Notes: generated by a model from the letters alone, not told the origin. Numbered from the stretch's first letter, positions 45,989-55,673 are shown. The stretch: 64,000 bases of DNA from RPQJ01 sp963712815 (GCA_963712815.1 CAVQJL010000008.1:186001-250000), one strand, 5' to 3'. Numbers and translations are program-made.

Positions 45989-47124
45989 CGACCGACCACC
46001 TCGCCCCCGTCTATGCGCAGTGGCCGATCGACGTGGTGGACGCCGACGGCGTGCACCTGCGCACGCGCGACGGCCGCCGCATCCTCGACCTCTACGGCGG
46101 CCACGCCGTGGCGGCGCTCGGATACTCGCACCCGCGCTGGCGGGCGGCGCTCGAGGCGCAGTCGCGCGCGCTGCCGTTCCAGAGCAATGCCGTGCCACTC
46201 GAAGTGCGCACACGCGCCGCTACTCGCCTCGCTCACTTCGCAGGCCTGGGGCTCGACACGGTGTTCTTCTGCAACACGGGCGCGGAAGCCAACGAGAACG
46301 CGCTCAAGCTCGCGCTCAGGATCACCGGCCGGCGCAAGGTGGTGGCGATCGAGGGCAGCTTCCACGGTCGCACCGCCGCCGCAGGCGCCGTGACCTGGGG
46401 CGCCGCGAAGAAGTGGTACGGGTTCCCGCAGGCCCCGTTCGACGTCGAGTTCCTGCCGCGCGGCGACATGGACGCCATCGCCCGCCTGGTCGGCACCGAC
46501 ACCGCCGCGGTGATCGCGGAGCCCGTGCAGGGCGTGGCGGGCGCCGTGGACCTCGGCCAACCCTACCTCGCGGCGCTGCGCGCCCGCTGCAGCGAGACCT
46601 GCACGCAGCTCGTCCTCGACGAGGTGCAGTGCGGCATGGGCCGCACCGGCTTCCCGTTCGCGGCCAGCATGCACGGCATCGCGCCCGACATGCTGACCAC
46701 GGCCAAGGCGCTCGGCGCCGGATTCCCGTGCGCGGCGCTGCTCATGGCCGACCACGTCGCGGCGCACCTCAGGACCGACGACCTCGGCACCACCTTCGGC
46801 GGCGGCCCGATGGCCTGCGCGCTCATCGAGGCGGTGGTGGACATCATCGAGAGCGAGGACCTGCTCGGCAACGTGCGGAGACTTGCCAGGCAGGTCCGCG
46901 AGACCTGCGTCGTGGGCCCGGTGACGGACGTCCAGGGCGCCGGGTTCCTGACCGGCCTGCGCACCCGCCGGCCAGCCAGGGAGGTGCAGCGCGAGCTGCT
47001 CGAGCGCGACATCCTCACGGGCACGTCCGCCGACCCGAACGTGGTGCGCATCCTCGCGCCGTACGTGCTCGGGGAAGCGCACGTCGTGCAGCTGCGCGAT
47101 GCGCTCGCCTCGCTGCCCGCCTAG
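45985..47124 (+). CDS. argD: acylornithine aminotransferase-type class III aminotransferase
   Basis: The enzyme transfers an amino group between glutamate and N-acylglutamate semialdehyde. The 379-residue protein shows ILDLYGGHAVAALGYSHP, the PLP-phosphate segment FCNTGAEANENALKLA, VVAIEGSFHGRTAAA, the PLP aspartate in LVLDEVQCGMGRTG and the Schiff-base lysine in TTAKALGAGFP. A GTG at 45985 overlaps the argC stop. Substrate acyl group (acetyl or succinyl) cannot be read from the sequence. The next gene begins 69 bp later. Confidence 0.92.
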   Translation: MTTDHLAPVYAQWPIDVVDADGVHLRTRDGRRILDLYGGHAVAALGYSHPRWRAALEAQSRALPFQSNAVPLEVRTRAATRLAHFAGLGLDTVFFCNTGAEANENALKLALRITGRRKVVAIEGSFHGRTAAAGAVTWGAAKKWYGFPQAPFDVEFLPRGDMDAIARLVGTDTAAVIAEPVQGVAGAVDLGQPYLAALRARCSETCTQLVLDEVQCGMGRTGFPFAASMHGIAPDMLTTAKALGAGFPCAALLMADHVAAHLRTDDLGTTFGGGPMACALIEAVVDIIESEDLLGNVRRLARQVRETCVVGPVTDVQGAGFLTGLRTRRPAREVQRELLERDILTGTSADPNVVRILAPYVLGEAHVVQLRDALASLPA

Positions 47125-47193
47125 CGCGACGGACGCGCCACGACCCGCCCTCGCCGTCACGCCGACGCACGACCACGCCCGACCGAGCCCGAC

Positions 47194-48192
47194 ATGAACC
47201 GTTTCCTCGACCTGGCCGATTTCTCCCGCGACGAGGTCGTTGACCTGATCACGCTCGCGCGCCGCCTGGAGACCCACCCCGAGCCTCAGGCGCTCGCGGG
47301 CCGCATCCTCGGGCTGCTGTTCATGAACCCGTCGCTGCGCACCCTGTCTTCGTTCCAGGCCGGCATGATGCGGCTCGGCGGCACCTCGTTCGTCGTCACG
47401 CCCGGCCAGGGCACCTGGCAGGTCGAGACGCGCACCGGCGCGGTGATGGACGGCGGCGCCGCGGAACACGTGCGCGAGGCGATCCCGGTGCTCGCCTCTT
47501 ACTGCGACGCGCTCGGGCTGCGTGCCTTCGCCGAGGGCAAGGACCTCGCCGCGGACCTTGCCGAGGCGCCGTTCAGGCTGATGGCGAGCCTTTGCAGCAA
47601 ACCGTTCATCAACCTCGAGTCGGCGATGAACCATCCCTGCCAGGCGCTCGCCGACTGGAAGACGATGGACGACCTCGCCGTGCCGCGCGCCGGCAGGTTC
47701 GTCCTGTCCTGGGTGTACCATCCGCGCGCGCTGCCGCTGGCGGTGCCGGCCGCCGCGCTGCACATGGCGGCGCAGCGTGGCATGGAGGTCGTGGTGCTGC
47801 GTCCCGACGGCTACGCATTGCCGGAGCCCCTGATGGCGAAGGCACGCGCCGCGGCCGCAGCCTCCGGCGGCTCGGTGACCGAGACCACGGACCGCGCCGC
47901 CGCGCTCGCCGGCGCCCACGTGCTGTACGCCAAGGAGTGGGGCTCGGCCGCCTGCTACGGCGATGCCGAGGCCGAGTCCGCGCTGCGCCGCCCGCTCGCC
48001 GACTGGCGCGTCCGCGAGTCGTGGTTCGCCGGCGCGCGCGAGGACTGCCACTTCATGCATTGCCTGCCCGTCCGGCGCAACGTCGCCGTGGCGGACGAAG
48101 TGCTCGACGGGCCGCGCAGTCGCGTGGTCCGCGAGGCTGCCAACCGCATGGCCGTGCAGATGGCCGTGCTTTACCGACTGCTCAGGGGATAG
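47194..48192 (+). CDS. argF': N-acylornithine transcarbamylase (argF'), succinyl-type residue pattern
   Basis: The 332-residue protein belongs to the transcarbamylase family that carbamoylates N-acylornithine rather than ornithine. It has the carbamoyl-phosphate loop NPSLRTLSSF near residue 45, TWQVETRTGAVMDGG, HPCQALAD and FMHCLPVRRNVAVADEV. In the known enzymes one residue before the conserved E-H sets specificity: Glu92 in the Xanthomonas acetylornithine enzyme, Pro90 in the Bacteroides succinylornithine enzyme. Here the position is Ala90 (MDGGAAEH), so the acetyl-selecting glutamate is absent. Several flanking segments also look more like the Bacteroides enzyme. The comparison is from memory and needs an alignment. 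Confidence 0.9.
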   Translation: MNRFLDLADFSRDEVVDLITLARRLETHPEPQALAGRILGLLFMNPSLRTLSSFQAGMMRLGGTSFVVTPGQGTWQVETRTGAVMDGGAAEHVREAIPVLASYCDALGLRAFAEGKDLAADLAEAPFRLMASLCSKPFINLESAMNHPCQALADWKTMDDLAVPRAGRFVLSWVYHPRALPLAVPAAALHMAAQRGMEVVVLRPDGYALPEPLMAKARAAAAASGGSVTETTDRAAALAGAHVLYAKEWGSAACYGDAEAESALRRPLADWRVRESWFAGAREDCHFMHCLPVRRNVAVADEVLDGPRSRVVREAANRMAVQMAVLYRLLRG

Positions 48193-48194
48193 CG

Positions 48195-49148
48195 ATGACG
48201 ATGATCGGACACAAGGGCGAACAGGCCGTGACGGTGCGGGCGCTGCGGGGCGCGGCGCCCTACATGCACATGTACAAGGGCAGGATCTTCGTCATCAAGA
48301 CGGGGGGCGGCGCGTTCCGCGACGGCGCGACGATGCGCGCCTTCGTCGAGCAGATCGCGATCCTGCATCACCTCGGCATCCGCGTGGTGCTGGTGCACGG
48401 CGGCGGGCCGCAGCTCGACCTGGTGGGGGCGAAGCTCGGCGTTCAGACACGCATGGTACAGGGCCGGCGCGTCACGGACGGCGGCGCGATCGACGTGGCG
48501 TGCATGGTCCTCAACGGGCTCGTGAACACGCGCCTGCTCGCCCTTTGCCACGAGCTCGGCATCGGCGCGATCGGCCTGTCCGGCGTGGACGGCGGCCTCG
48601 TCAAGGCGCACAGGCGCGCGCCCGTCACGCTCGCGAACGGCGAGATCGTGGACTACGGCATGGTCGGCGACATCGACGGCGTGGACGGTACGGTGATCAC
48701 GCGACTGCTCGATGCGGGCTTCCTGCCGGTGGTGAGCCCGCTGTCCTGCGACGCCGCGGGCCACCTGCTCAACATCAATGCGGACACCGTGGCGGCGGCG
48801 ATCGGCGGCGCCCTGGTCGCCGAGAAGCTGATCCTCTGCACCGGCGCGCCCGGTATCCTCGAGCGGGTCGACGACCCGCACTCGCTGATCTCATACACCG
48901 ACGTGGCGGGCCTGCGCCGGCTTCGGGAGGAAGGCGCGCTCACCGACGGCATGCTGCCGAAGTCGAGCGCCATCGAGGCCGCGATCCGCGGCGGCGTGCG
49001 GCGCGTGCACGTCATCTCCTACTCCGCGCCGGATGCCCTGCTCGCCGAGGTGTTCACCAACGAGGGCACGGGCACGCTGGTGGTGCGCGACACCAAGGCC
49101 CTGAGCGCCGCGGAACAGGGCGGGACGGAAGCGGGCGCCGCCCCGTGA
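48195..49148 (+). CDS. argB: N-acylglutamate kinase
   Basis: ArgB phosphorylates the gamma-carboxylate of N-acylglutamate. The 317-residue amino-acid-kinase-fold protein has IFVIKTGGGAFRD, VVLVHGGGPQLDLVG, DYGMVGDIDGVDG and LNINADTVAAAIGGAL, and LTDGMLPKSSAIEAAIRGGVRRVHVI near the end. Unlike the bifunctional NAGS-K of Xanthomonas, there is no C-terminal GNAT (acetyltransferase) domain. It begins two bases after the transcarbamylase stop; its own stop overlaps argH. Confidence 0.94.
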   Translation: MTMIGHKGEQAVTVRALRGAAPYMHMYKGRIFVIKTGGGAFRDGATMRAFVEQIAILHHLGIRVVLVHGGGPQLDLVGAKLGVQTRMVQGRRVTDGGAIDVACMVLNGLVNTRLLALCHELGIGAIGLSGVDGGLVKAHRRAPVTLANGEIVDYGMVGDIDGVDGTVITRLLDAGFLPVVSPLSCDAAGHLLNINADTVAAAIGGALVAEKLILCTGAPGILERVDDPHSLISYTDVAGLRRLREEGALTDGMLPKSSAIEAAIRGGVRRVHVISYSAPDALLAEVFTNEGTGTLVVRDTKALSAAEQGGTEAGAAP

Positions 49149-50332
49149 GCCGGCTCTGGGACAAGGGTGCGCCGCTCGACGAGCGCGTGCTCCGCTACAC
49201 CGCGGGCGAGGATCACGCGCTCGACGACCGGCTCGTTGCATACGACGTCCAGGCCTCGATCGCCCACGCCGAAATGCTTCACGATGCCGGGCTCCTGGCC
49301 GACGCGGACCTCGCGGCGATCACGGGCGGCCTGCGCGAGATCGCGGCCGCGCACGCGCGCGGCGAGTGGCGGGTGACGCTCGAGCTCGAGGACGGCCAGA
49401 CGGCGCTCGAGACGCTGCTCACCCGGCGCGTCGGCGAGGCCGGCGCGCGCCTGCATGCGGGCCGCTCTCGCAACGACCAGGTGCTTGCCGCCCTGCGGCT
49501 GTACCTGCGCGACGCCGTGGAGGATCTCGCCCGGGGCGCGCACGGCGTCGCCGACGCGCTCGAGGGCCTCGCTGCGGCCCAGGGCGAGGTCGCCCTGCCC
49601 GGCTACACGCACATGCAGCAGGCGATGCCGAGTTCGGTGGCGCTCTGGGCGCGCGGCTTCGCTGCCGAGCTCGTCGACGACGCCGACGGGCTGCGGCACG
49701 CGCACCGGCGCATCCTCAAGAACCCGCTCGGCTCCGCGGCCGGCTACGGGACGCCCAACCTGCCCATCGACCGCAACGGCACGCGCACGCGCCTCGAGTT
49801 TCCGGTGAACCACGAGCCGGTGACTGCAGTGCAGCTCTCGCGCGGCAAGGCCGAGGCCGAGGTGCTGTTCCAGGTCGCGGTCCTGATGCAGGACCTCGGC
49901 CGCCTCGCCTCGGACCTGCTGCTCTTTTACACACGCGAATTCGGCTTCGTGGACCTGCCGGACGCGTTCACGACTGGCTCCTCGATCATGCCGCAGAAGC
50001 GCAACCCGGACGTGTTCGAGCTGGTGCGCGGACGCTCGGCGACGGCCCAGGCCTGCCTGGTCGAGGTGCTGGGCATCACGGCCAAGCTGCCGTCGGGCTA
50101 CCAGCGCGACCTGCAGCTCATCAAGGCGCCGCTGTTCCGCGCCATCGACCTGTGCGCCGAGACGCTCGACATCATGGCGGCGGCCATCCCCCGGCTGCGC
50201 TTCCGGCCCGATCGCATCCGCCTGGACGACGATATCCACGCGGCGGCCGAAGCCAACGAGCTGGTGGCGAAGGAGGGCATCCCCTTCCGGGAAGCCTACC
50301 GTCGGGTTGGGCAAAGACTGCGCGAGGGCTGA
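49145..50332 (+). CDS. argH: argininosuccinate lyase
   Basis: ArgH splits argininosuccinate into arginine and fumarate. The 395-residue protein has LHAGRSRNDQVLAALRLYLRD, GYTHMQQAMPSSVALW with the active-site histidine region, and the superfamily loop TTGSSIMPQKRNPDVFELVRG with the catalytic serine. It is somewhat shorter than E. coli ArgH (457), as in other Xanthomonadales-type clusters. GTG at 49145 overlaps the argB stop. It closes the arginine operon. Confidence 0.94.
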   Translation: MSRLWDKGAPLDERVLRYTAGEDHALDDRLVAYDVQASIAHAEMLHDAGLLADADLAAITGGLREIAAAHARGEWRVTLELEDGQTALETLLTRRVGEAGARLHAGRSRNDQVLAALRLYLRDAVEDLARGAHGVADALEGLAAAQGEVALPGYTHMQQAMPSSVALWARGFAAELVDDADGLRHAHRRILKNPLGSAAGYGTPNLPIDRNGTRTRLEFPVNHEPVTAVQLSRGKAEAEVLFQVAVLMQDLGRLASDLLLFYTREFGFVDLPDAFTTGSSIMPQKRNPDVFELVRGRSATAQACLVEVLGITAKLPSGYQRDLQLIKAPLFRAIDLCAETLDIMAAAIPRLRFRPDRIRLDDDIHAAAEANELVAKEGIPFREAYRRVGQRLREG

Positions 50333-50345
50333 TAGCATCGGCGGC

Positions 50346-51687
50346 ATGAAAAAGCCGCTGCTGCCCATCCTCGCGCTGGCGCTGGTCGCCGCGTCCGCCG
50401 CCGCCGCCGAACGCGACTTCTCGCGCCTCGGCAAGGACCTCACGCCCATCGGCGCCGAGCGCGCCGGCAACGCCGACGGCACGATCCCGGCCTGGGAGGG
50501 CGGCCTCACCGCGCCGCCCGCCGGGCTGGACGCCGCAGCAGGGCTACGTCGATCCGTTCCCGGGCGACCAGCCGCTGTTCACGATCACCGCCGAAAACGC
50601 CGACCAGCACGCGGCCCGGCTCACGCCGGGCATGCAGGCGATGCTGAAGAAGTACCCGCAGCACTACCGCATGCAGGTCTACCCGACGCGGCGCACCGCG
50701 GCGCTGCCGAAGGACGTCACCGACCGCGTGCGCGAGCAGGCGCCGCAAGGTCGAGCTGAATGGCTTCGGCCTGACGAATCTCGGCGGCTCCACGACGCCC
50801 TTCCCGATCCCCGGCAACGGCCTCGAGGCGATCTGGAACCACCTCGTGCGCTACGTCGGCGGCGGCACCGAGCGCATCGGCGCACTCGTTCCCGGTGCGC
50901 GCCAGCGGCGACTACTTCAAGATCGGGTTCCGCTCGCAGCGCATCTACGCGCAGAACATGCAGGACGCGGAGCCGAACCGGCTTTTCTACGCGCTCGGTT
51001 ACTTCACCGAACCGGCGACGCTGCGCGGCACGATCTTCCTCGTGCACGAGCCGGTGGACCAGGTGGCCGAGCAGCGCTCGGCCTGGATCTACAACGCCGG
51101 CGCACGGCGCGTTCGGCGAGCACCGGATCTCAACTACGACGGCGTCAACGACGGCTCGGAGGGCATGATCGTCACTGACCAGGTGGACGGCTACAACGGC
51201 GCGCCCGACCGCTTCGAGTGGAAGCTCGCTCGGCAAGCGCGAGATGTACGTCCCCTACAACACGTACCGGCTGTCCGACAAGTCGCTCAAGTACAAGGAC
51301 ATCATCGGCAAGCACACGATCAACGCCGACCTCGTGCGCTACGAGCTGCATCGCGTGTGGGTGGTCGAGGGCACACTCAAGCCGGGACAACGCCACGTGT
51401 ACGGCCGGCGCACCTTCTACCTCGACGAGGACAGCTGGAGCGTCGTATCCGAGGAGGCCTACGACAACCGCGACGGCCTCTGGCGCGTCGCCCTGCACGG
51501 CATGATCCAGTTCTACGACGCCGTGGTGCCCTGGTACCGCTTCGGCGTCGTTCACGACCTGACGACCGGCGGCTACATCGCCGGCGGCTTCGACAACGAG
51601 ATCAAGGAGCCGATGCGTTTCGACGTGAAGGGCCGGCTCGGCGACTTCCAGCCCGACGCGCTGCGGCGGATGGGAGGCACCCTCTAG
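50346..51687 (+). CDS. DUF1329 family protein, four 1-base insertions
   Basis: A cleavable signal peptide (KKPLLPILALALVAASAAAAE) starts the protein. The landmarks of DUF1329 follow: LGKDLTPIGAERAGNADGTIPAWEGG, NQxxYVDPFPGDQPLFTIT, AWIYNAGARRVRRAPDLNYD and EMYVPYNTYRLSDKS. Extra bases near 50530, 50747, 50890 and 51230 shift the frame; correction gives 445 residues, the usual size. DUF1329 proteins are periplasmic or outer-membrane and related to LolA/LolB-like lipid-binding folds; several are linked to RND transport of lipids. It lies 13 bp after argH but is unlikely to belong to arginine synthesis. Confidence 0.82.
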
Positions 51688-51738
51688 CAGCCGCGACCCG
51701 CTTCACGGCGGGACCGTCACGGTCACCCGACCCGACGG

Positions 51739-52401
51739 TCATCCTGCGTGGGGCGGGGCGTCCGGCTGGACCTCGGGCCGCGCGGCGGCGAATGCGGGCA
51801 GTGCCTCGAGATGGCTCGCAATCCCGGCCAGGCGGGGATAGGGCGCAAGATCGAGCCCGGCGCGGCGCGCGTTGTACAGCTGCGGCACCAGGCAGGCATC
51901 GGCCAGCGTGACCGATTCGCCGAAGCAGTGTCGGCCGTCGGCGGAGTGGCGGCCGACGAGCGTCTCGAGCGCGGCGAAGCCCTCGGCCATCCAGTGCCGC
52001 ACCCAGCGCGAGACGGCGGCCTCGTCCTGCCCGAGCACGTCGCGCAGGTACTGCTGCACGCGCAGGTTATTGAGCGGGTGGACGTCGCAGGCGACGGCGA
52101 GCGCCATGGCGCGCACCGCCGCGCGCGCGCGCGGACTGGCGGGCAGCAGCGGCGGCTCGGGGAAGCGTTCCTCGAGGTACTCGCAGATCGCGAGCGACTG
52201 CCCGACGACCAGGCCGTCATGCTCGAGCGCAGGGACCAGGCCCTGGGGATTCAGCGCGAGGTAGTCCGGTTGCCGCTGCTCGCCACCGTCGCGCAGCAGG
52301 TGCCGCGGGACGGACTCGTAGGGCAGGCCCTTGCAGGCGAGCACGATGCGCACGCGGTAGGCCGCCGAGCTGCGCCAGTAAGTGTGGAGCCTGAGCGCCA
52401 T
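51739..52401 (-). CDS. maiA: zeta-class GST: maleylacetoacetate/maleylpyruvate isomerase
   Basis: The 220-residue protein has the zeta-class glutathione-binding motif TYWRSSAAYRVRIVLACKGL (S-S-x-x-x-R) and QSLAICEYLEERFPEPPLLP, with the C-terminal helical domain containing CDVHPLNNLRVQQYL. It isomerises a cis to a trans double bond using glutathione. With the downstream-type FAH hydrolase gene beside it, it could act in homogentisate/tyrosine or gentisate breakdown. It is the last gene of a minus-strand operon, 28 bp after the FAH-family gene. Confidence 0.9.
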   Translation of the reverse strand: MALRLHTYWRSSAAYRVRIVLACKGLPYESVPRHLLRDGGEQRQPDYLALNPQGLVPALEHDGLVVGQSLAICEYLEERFPEPPLLPASPRARAAVRAMALAVACDVHPLNNLRVQQYLRDVLGQDEAAVSRWVRHWMAEGFAALETLVGRHSADGRHCFGESVTLADACLVPQLYNARRAGLDLAPYPRLAGIASHLEALPAFAAARPEVQPDAPPHAG

Positions 52402-52429
52402 GGCGCCTCCCCTCCGCGCCCGCGGGCGC

Positions 52430-53116
52430 TCAGACGATGGTGGTGCGCAGGGTCTCGAGGCCGTCGATCCCGCCGACGAGGCTGTCGCCGCGCCGCACCG
52501 GGCCGACGCCCTCGGGCGTTCCCGTGAAGATCAGATCGCCCGGGCGCAATTCGAAGTAGGTGGAGAGCTCGGCCACGATCTCCGGAACGCTCCAGATCAT
52601 CTCGGACAGGTTGGCGCGCTGCCGGGTCTCGCCATTGACCTCGAGCCAGATCGCGCCGCGCTCGACGTGGCCGATCTCGCTGGCAGGCCGGATTGCACTC
52701 ACCGGTGCCGAGCAGTCGAAGCCCTTCGCCACGTCCCAGGGCCGGCCCTGCTCTCGGGCCGCGAACTGCAGGTCGCGCCTCGTGAGGTCGTTGCCAACCG
52801 CGTAGCCGAACACGTGCGCCAGCGCGTTCTCGAGCGGGATGTCGCGACCGCCGACGCCGATCGCCACGACGAGCTCGATCTCGTGGTGCAGGTTCGCGGT
52901 GCGCGGCGGGTAAGGCACGGGCGTGCCGTTCGACACCACCGCGTCGGCCGGCTTCGAGAAGAAGAACGGCGGCTCGCGTTCGGGGTCCATGCCCATCTCC
53001 CGGGCGTGCGCGGCGTAGTTGCGTCCGACGCAGTAGACCCGGTGCACCGGGAAGCGCGCGTCGCTGCCGATGACTTCGACCGAGGGCTGTGCGGCCGGCG
53101 GGATCACGAACGTCAT
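52430..53116 (-). CDS. FAH-family hydrolase (fumarylpyruvate/acylpyruvate hydrolase-like)
   Basis: The 228-residue protein is a single FAH domain: VYCVGRNYAAHAREMG, PPFFFSKPADAVV, NLHHEIELVVAIG with metal-binding glutamates, GYAVGNDLTRRDLQ, KGFDCSAPVSAI and DLIFTGTPEGVGPV. It lacks the N-terminal domain of true fumarylacetoacetase (about 420 residues), and its size fits fumarylpyruvate or acylpyruvate hydrolases. GAGGAGG precedes the ATG at 53116. Next to the zeta-class GST it suggests ring-cleavage product breakdown. Confidence 0.88.
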   Translation of the reverse strand: MTFVIPPAAQPSVEVIGSDARFPVHRVYCVGRNYAAHAREMGMDPEREPPFFFSKPADAVVSNGTPVPYPPRTANLHHEIELVVAIGVGGRDIPLENALAHVFGYAVGNDLTRRDLQFAAREQGRPWDVAKGFDCSAPVSAIRPASEIGHVERGAIWLEVNGETRQRANLSEMIWSVPEIVAELSTYFELRPGDLIFTGTPEGVGPVRRGDSLVGGIDGLETLRTTIV

Positions 53117-53138
53117 GACGGGCCTCCTCGGGTAGCGT

Positions 53139-53720
53139 TCAGTCGCAACGGCCGAGCGCGGGCAGGAATACTTCCTGCACCAGGATCGGCGGGCCGCCGA
53201 GCCGGTAGACGGCGCGGCGCGCCCAGAGCGGGCCGCTGGCCGCATCCTCGCGACTCGCCGCACGCGCCAGCGGGTGGCCGCCCGGCAGCTCGACGTACTC
53301 GAGCGGCTCGCGCCGCACGTCGTCGACCGCCGACAGCGACTCGCCGAGGCCACGCTCGCCGAGCTCGCGCAGCCACGGGTGACTCCGCACAGTGGACTGC
53401 GGCAGGACCGACTGCGCGAATACCCATCGGCGGGAGCCGCAGGTGAACTCGATCTCGCGCAGCAGGCAGGTCGTGTCGTCCACGCCGAGTCGGTGCGCGA
53501 CCTCCGGGTCCAAGGGCGCAGGCTCGAGTCGCAGCAGCCGCAGGCGCGTGGTCGCCCCGCACTCGGCGCGCACCCGGCTGGTGAGCAGGCCGGGCTCGGC
53601 GAGCCAGGGCATCAGCCGCTGCGGGACGCGCGCCTCGCACTCGGCCAGCGTCAGCCATGCGTCGCCCGAGGCGGGTCCGGCGGCCCACGGCGGCGCGACG
53701 TCGAGCAGTGGCTGGACCAT
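53139..53720 (-). CDS. ubiC: chorismate lyase
   Basis: UbiC turns chorismate into 4-hydroxybenzoate and pyruvate, the first step of ubiquinone synthesis. The 193-residue protein shows LTSRVRAECG, CLLREIEFTCGSRRWVFAQSVLPQSTV, and LWARRAVYRLGGPPILVQEVFLPAL, the family's central and C-terminal signatures. The usual size is about 165-190. It lies between an acyl-CoA dehydrogenase gene (nine bases upstream) and the FAH-family gene (22 bp downstream), an unusual setting since ubiA is absent. Confidence 0.85.
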   Translation of the reverse strand: MVQPLLDVAPPWAAGPASGDAWLTLAECEARVPQRLMPWLAEPGLLTSRVRAECGATTRLRLLRLEPAPLDPEVAHRLGVDDTTCLLREIEFTCGSRRWVFAQSVLPQSTVRSHPWLRELGERGLGESLSAVDDVRREPLEYVELPGGHPLARAASREDAASGPLWARRAVYRLGGPPILVQEVFLPALGRCD

Positions 53721-53729
53721 GGTCGCAGA

Positions 53730-55516
53730 TCAGAAGTGGTCGGCCGCGAGCGCCATGGTCGAGCCGCTGCCGGCACGGACCGCGGCGGCGTGCGCGGAGC
53801 AGCGCGGCAGCACGTGCTCGGCGTAGAACTTCGCCATCACGACCTGCGTCTCGAGGAAGGCGTGGTCGCCGCCGGCGGCGATCTGCTCGAGCGCCAAGAG
53901 CGCGCCGCGGGCGAGCTGCCAGCCGCCGATGACCGTGCCGATGTGCATCATGTAGTCGAAGGCCGCCGCGCCGACGAGCTCGGGATCGCGACGCTCGCCG
54001 GTCAGCAGCAGCGTCGAGCACTGCACCAGCTCGTCGAGCACCGCGCGCGAGCGCGTGTCGAACGGTGGCGAGGTCCTCACCGGCGTTGGCGAGCGGCGCG
54101 TCCACGGCGCGCATGTCGCTGATGAAGGCCGAGACCGTCGCGCCGCCGTCGCGCAGCAGCTTGCGACCGACCAGGTCGATGGCCTGGATGCCGTTGGTGC
54201 CCTTCGTAGATCGAGGCGATGCGCGCGTCGCGATAGAACTGCGCGACGCCTGTCTCCTCGACATAGCCCATGCCGCCGTGCACCTGGATGCCGAGCTCGG
54301 TCACCTCCTGGGCGACCTCGGTGCACCAGGCCTTGGCGATCGGCGTCATCAGATCGGCGCGGGCCTGCCAGTGGGCGACGGATTCGGCGTCGGTGCCGTG
54401 CGCGGTGCGGTCGAGGCAGGACGCCGTGTAGTAGCAGATCGGCGCGCGACGCCTGCGTGAGGCTGCGCATCAGCAGCAGCATGCGGCGCACGTCGGGGTG
54501 GCGGATGATCGCCACGCGGCCCTTCTCGCCGGGGGCGCGGCCCTGCACGCGCTCGCGGGCGTAGGCCACGGACTTCTGGTAGGAGCGCTCGGCGAGGCCC
54601 GACGCCCTGCGCGCCGACGCCGAGGCGCATGTAGTTCATCATCGTGAACATCGCCCCGAGGCCCTCGTTCGGCTTGCCGACGAGGTAGCCCTCCGCCCCG
54701 CCGCCGTCGCCGAAGGCCAGCACGCAGGTCGGGCTCGCGTGGATGCCCATCTTGTGCTCGACCGACACCGGGCGACACGTCGTTGCGCTCGCCCGGCGTG
54801 CCGTCCGCATTGAGCCTGTACTTGGGCACGACGAACAGCGAGATGCCCTTCGTGCCGGCCGGCGCGTCCGGCAGCCGGGCGAGCACCAGGTGGATGATGT
54901 TCTCGGCCATGGGGTGGTCGCCCCAGGTGATGTAGATCTTGCTGCCCGGTGAGAGATAGCGGTCGCCCTGCGGCTCGGCCGTCGTGGTGAGCGAGGAGAG
55001 GTCCGAGCCCGCCTGCGGCTCGGTCAGGCACATCGTGCCGGCCCACTGGCCGGCGACGAGCTTCGCGAGGTAGGTCTGCTTGAGTTCGTCGGTGGCGTGA
55101 CGGTCCATCGCGAGGATCGCGCCCTGCGACAGCTCCGGGCACAGCGCGAAGGCGACATTGGCCGCGGCCCACATCTCGTCGCAGGCGAGCGCGACGGTCT
55201 TGGGCAGGCCCTGGCCGCCGAACTCGGGGTTCGAGGCGATGCCCGGCCAGCCCGCCTCGCAGAACTGCGCATAGGCGTCGCTGAATTCCTGCGGCACAAC
55301 GACGGCATCGTTCTCGACCCTCACGCCCTGCCGGTCGCCCAGCCAGTTGATCGGAGCCAGCACGCCGCCGGCGAATTTCGCCGCTTCCTCGAGCACGGCC
55401 TGGATCGTGTCGCCGTCCACCGACGAGAAGTCGGGCAGCGCCGTCACCGCAGCGAGGTCGGCGAGGTGCTCGATCGTGAAACGCATCTGCGAAACGGGGG
55501 CGTGATAGTCGGTCAT
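53730..55516 (-). CDS. DmdC-like acyl-CoA dehydrogenase, five 1-base insertions
   Basis: The protein begins MTDYHAPVSQMRFTIEHLADLAAVTALPDF, typical of the roughly 600-residue acyl-CoA dehydrogenases that include 3-methylmercaptopropionyl-CoA dehydrogenase. FAD/substrate motif MCLTEPQAGSDLSSLTT, SGSKIYITWGDH-type strand, GIHASPTCVLAFG, and ELGIQVHGGMGYVEETGVAQFYRDARIASIYEGTNGIQA are visible in successive frames. The C-terminal extension is out to HAAAVRAGSGSTMALAADHF. Extra bases near 54780, 54605, 54445, 54205 and 54062 break it; removal gives 593 residues. Substrate may be a medium/long acyl-CoA. Confidence 0.85.
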
Positions 55517-55673
55517 GGGGACTCCGCTAACCGGATTCGTGGTCTTTTGCTCTGCAGCAATTCTGCCTCTTCGGGCGCCCCGGCGCCATGCGCGACCACC
55601 GCGCCTGGCGGGCGCGGCGACGGCGGCAGGTACAATCGGTGCCCCGACCTGCGGGCACCCGCCGAGCTACCCG

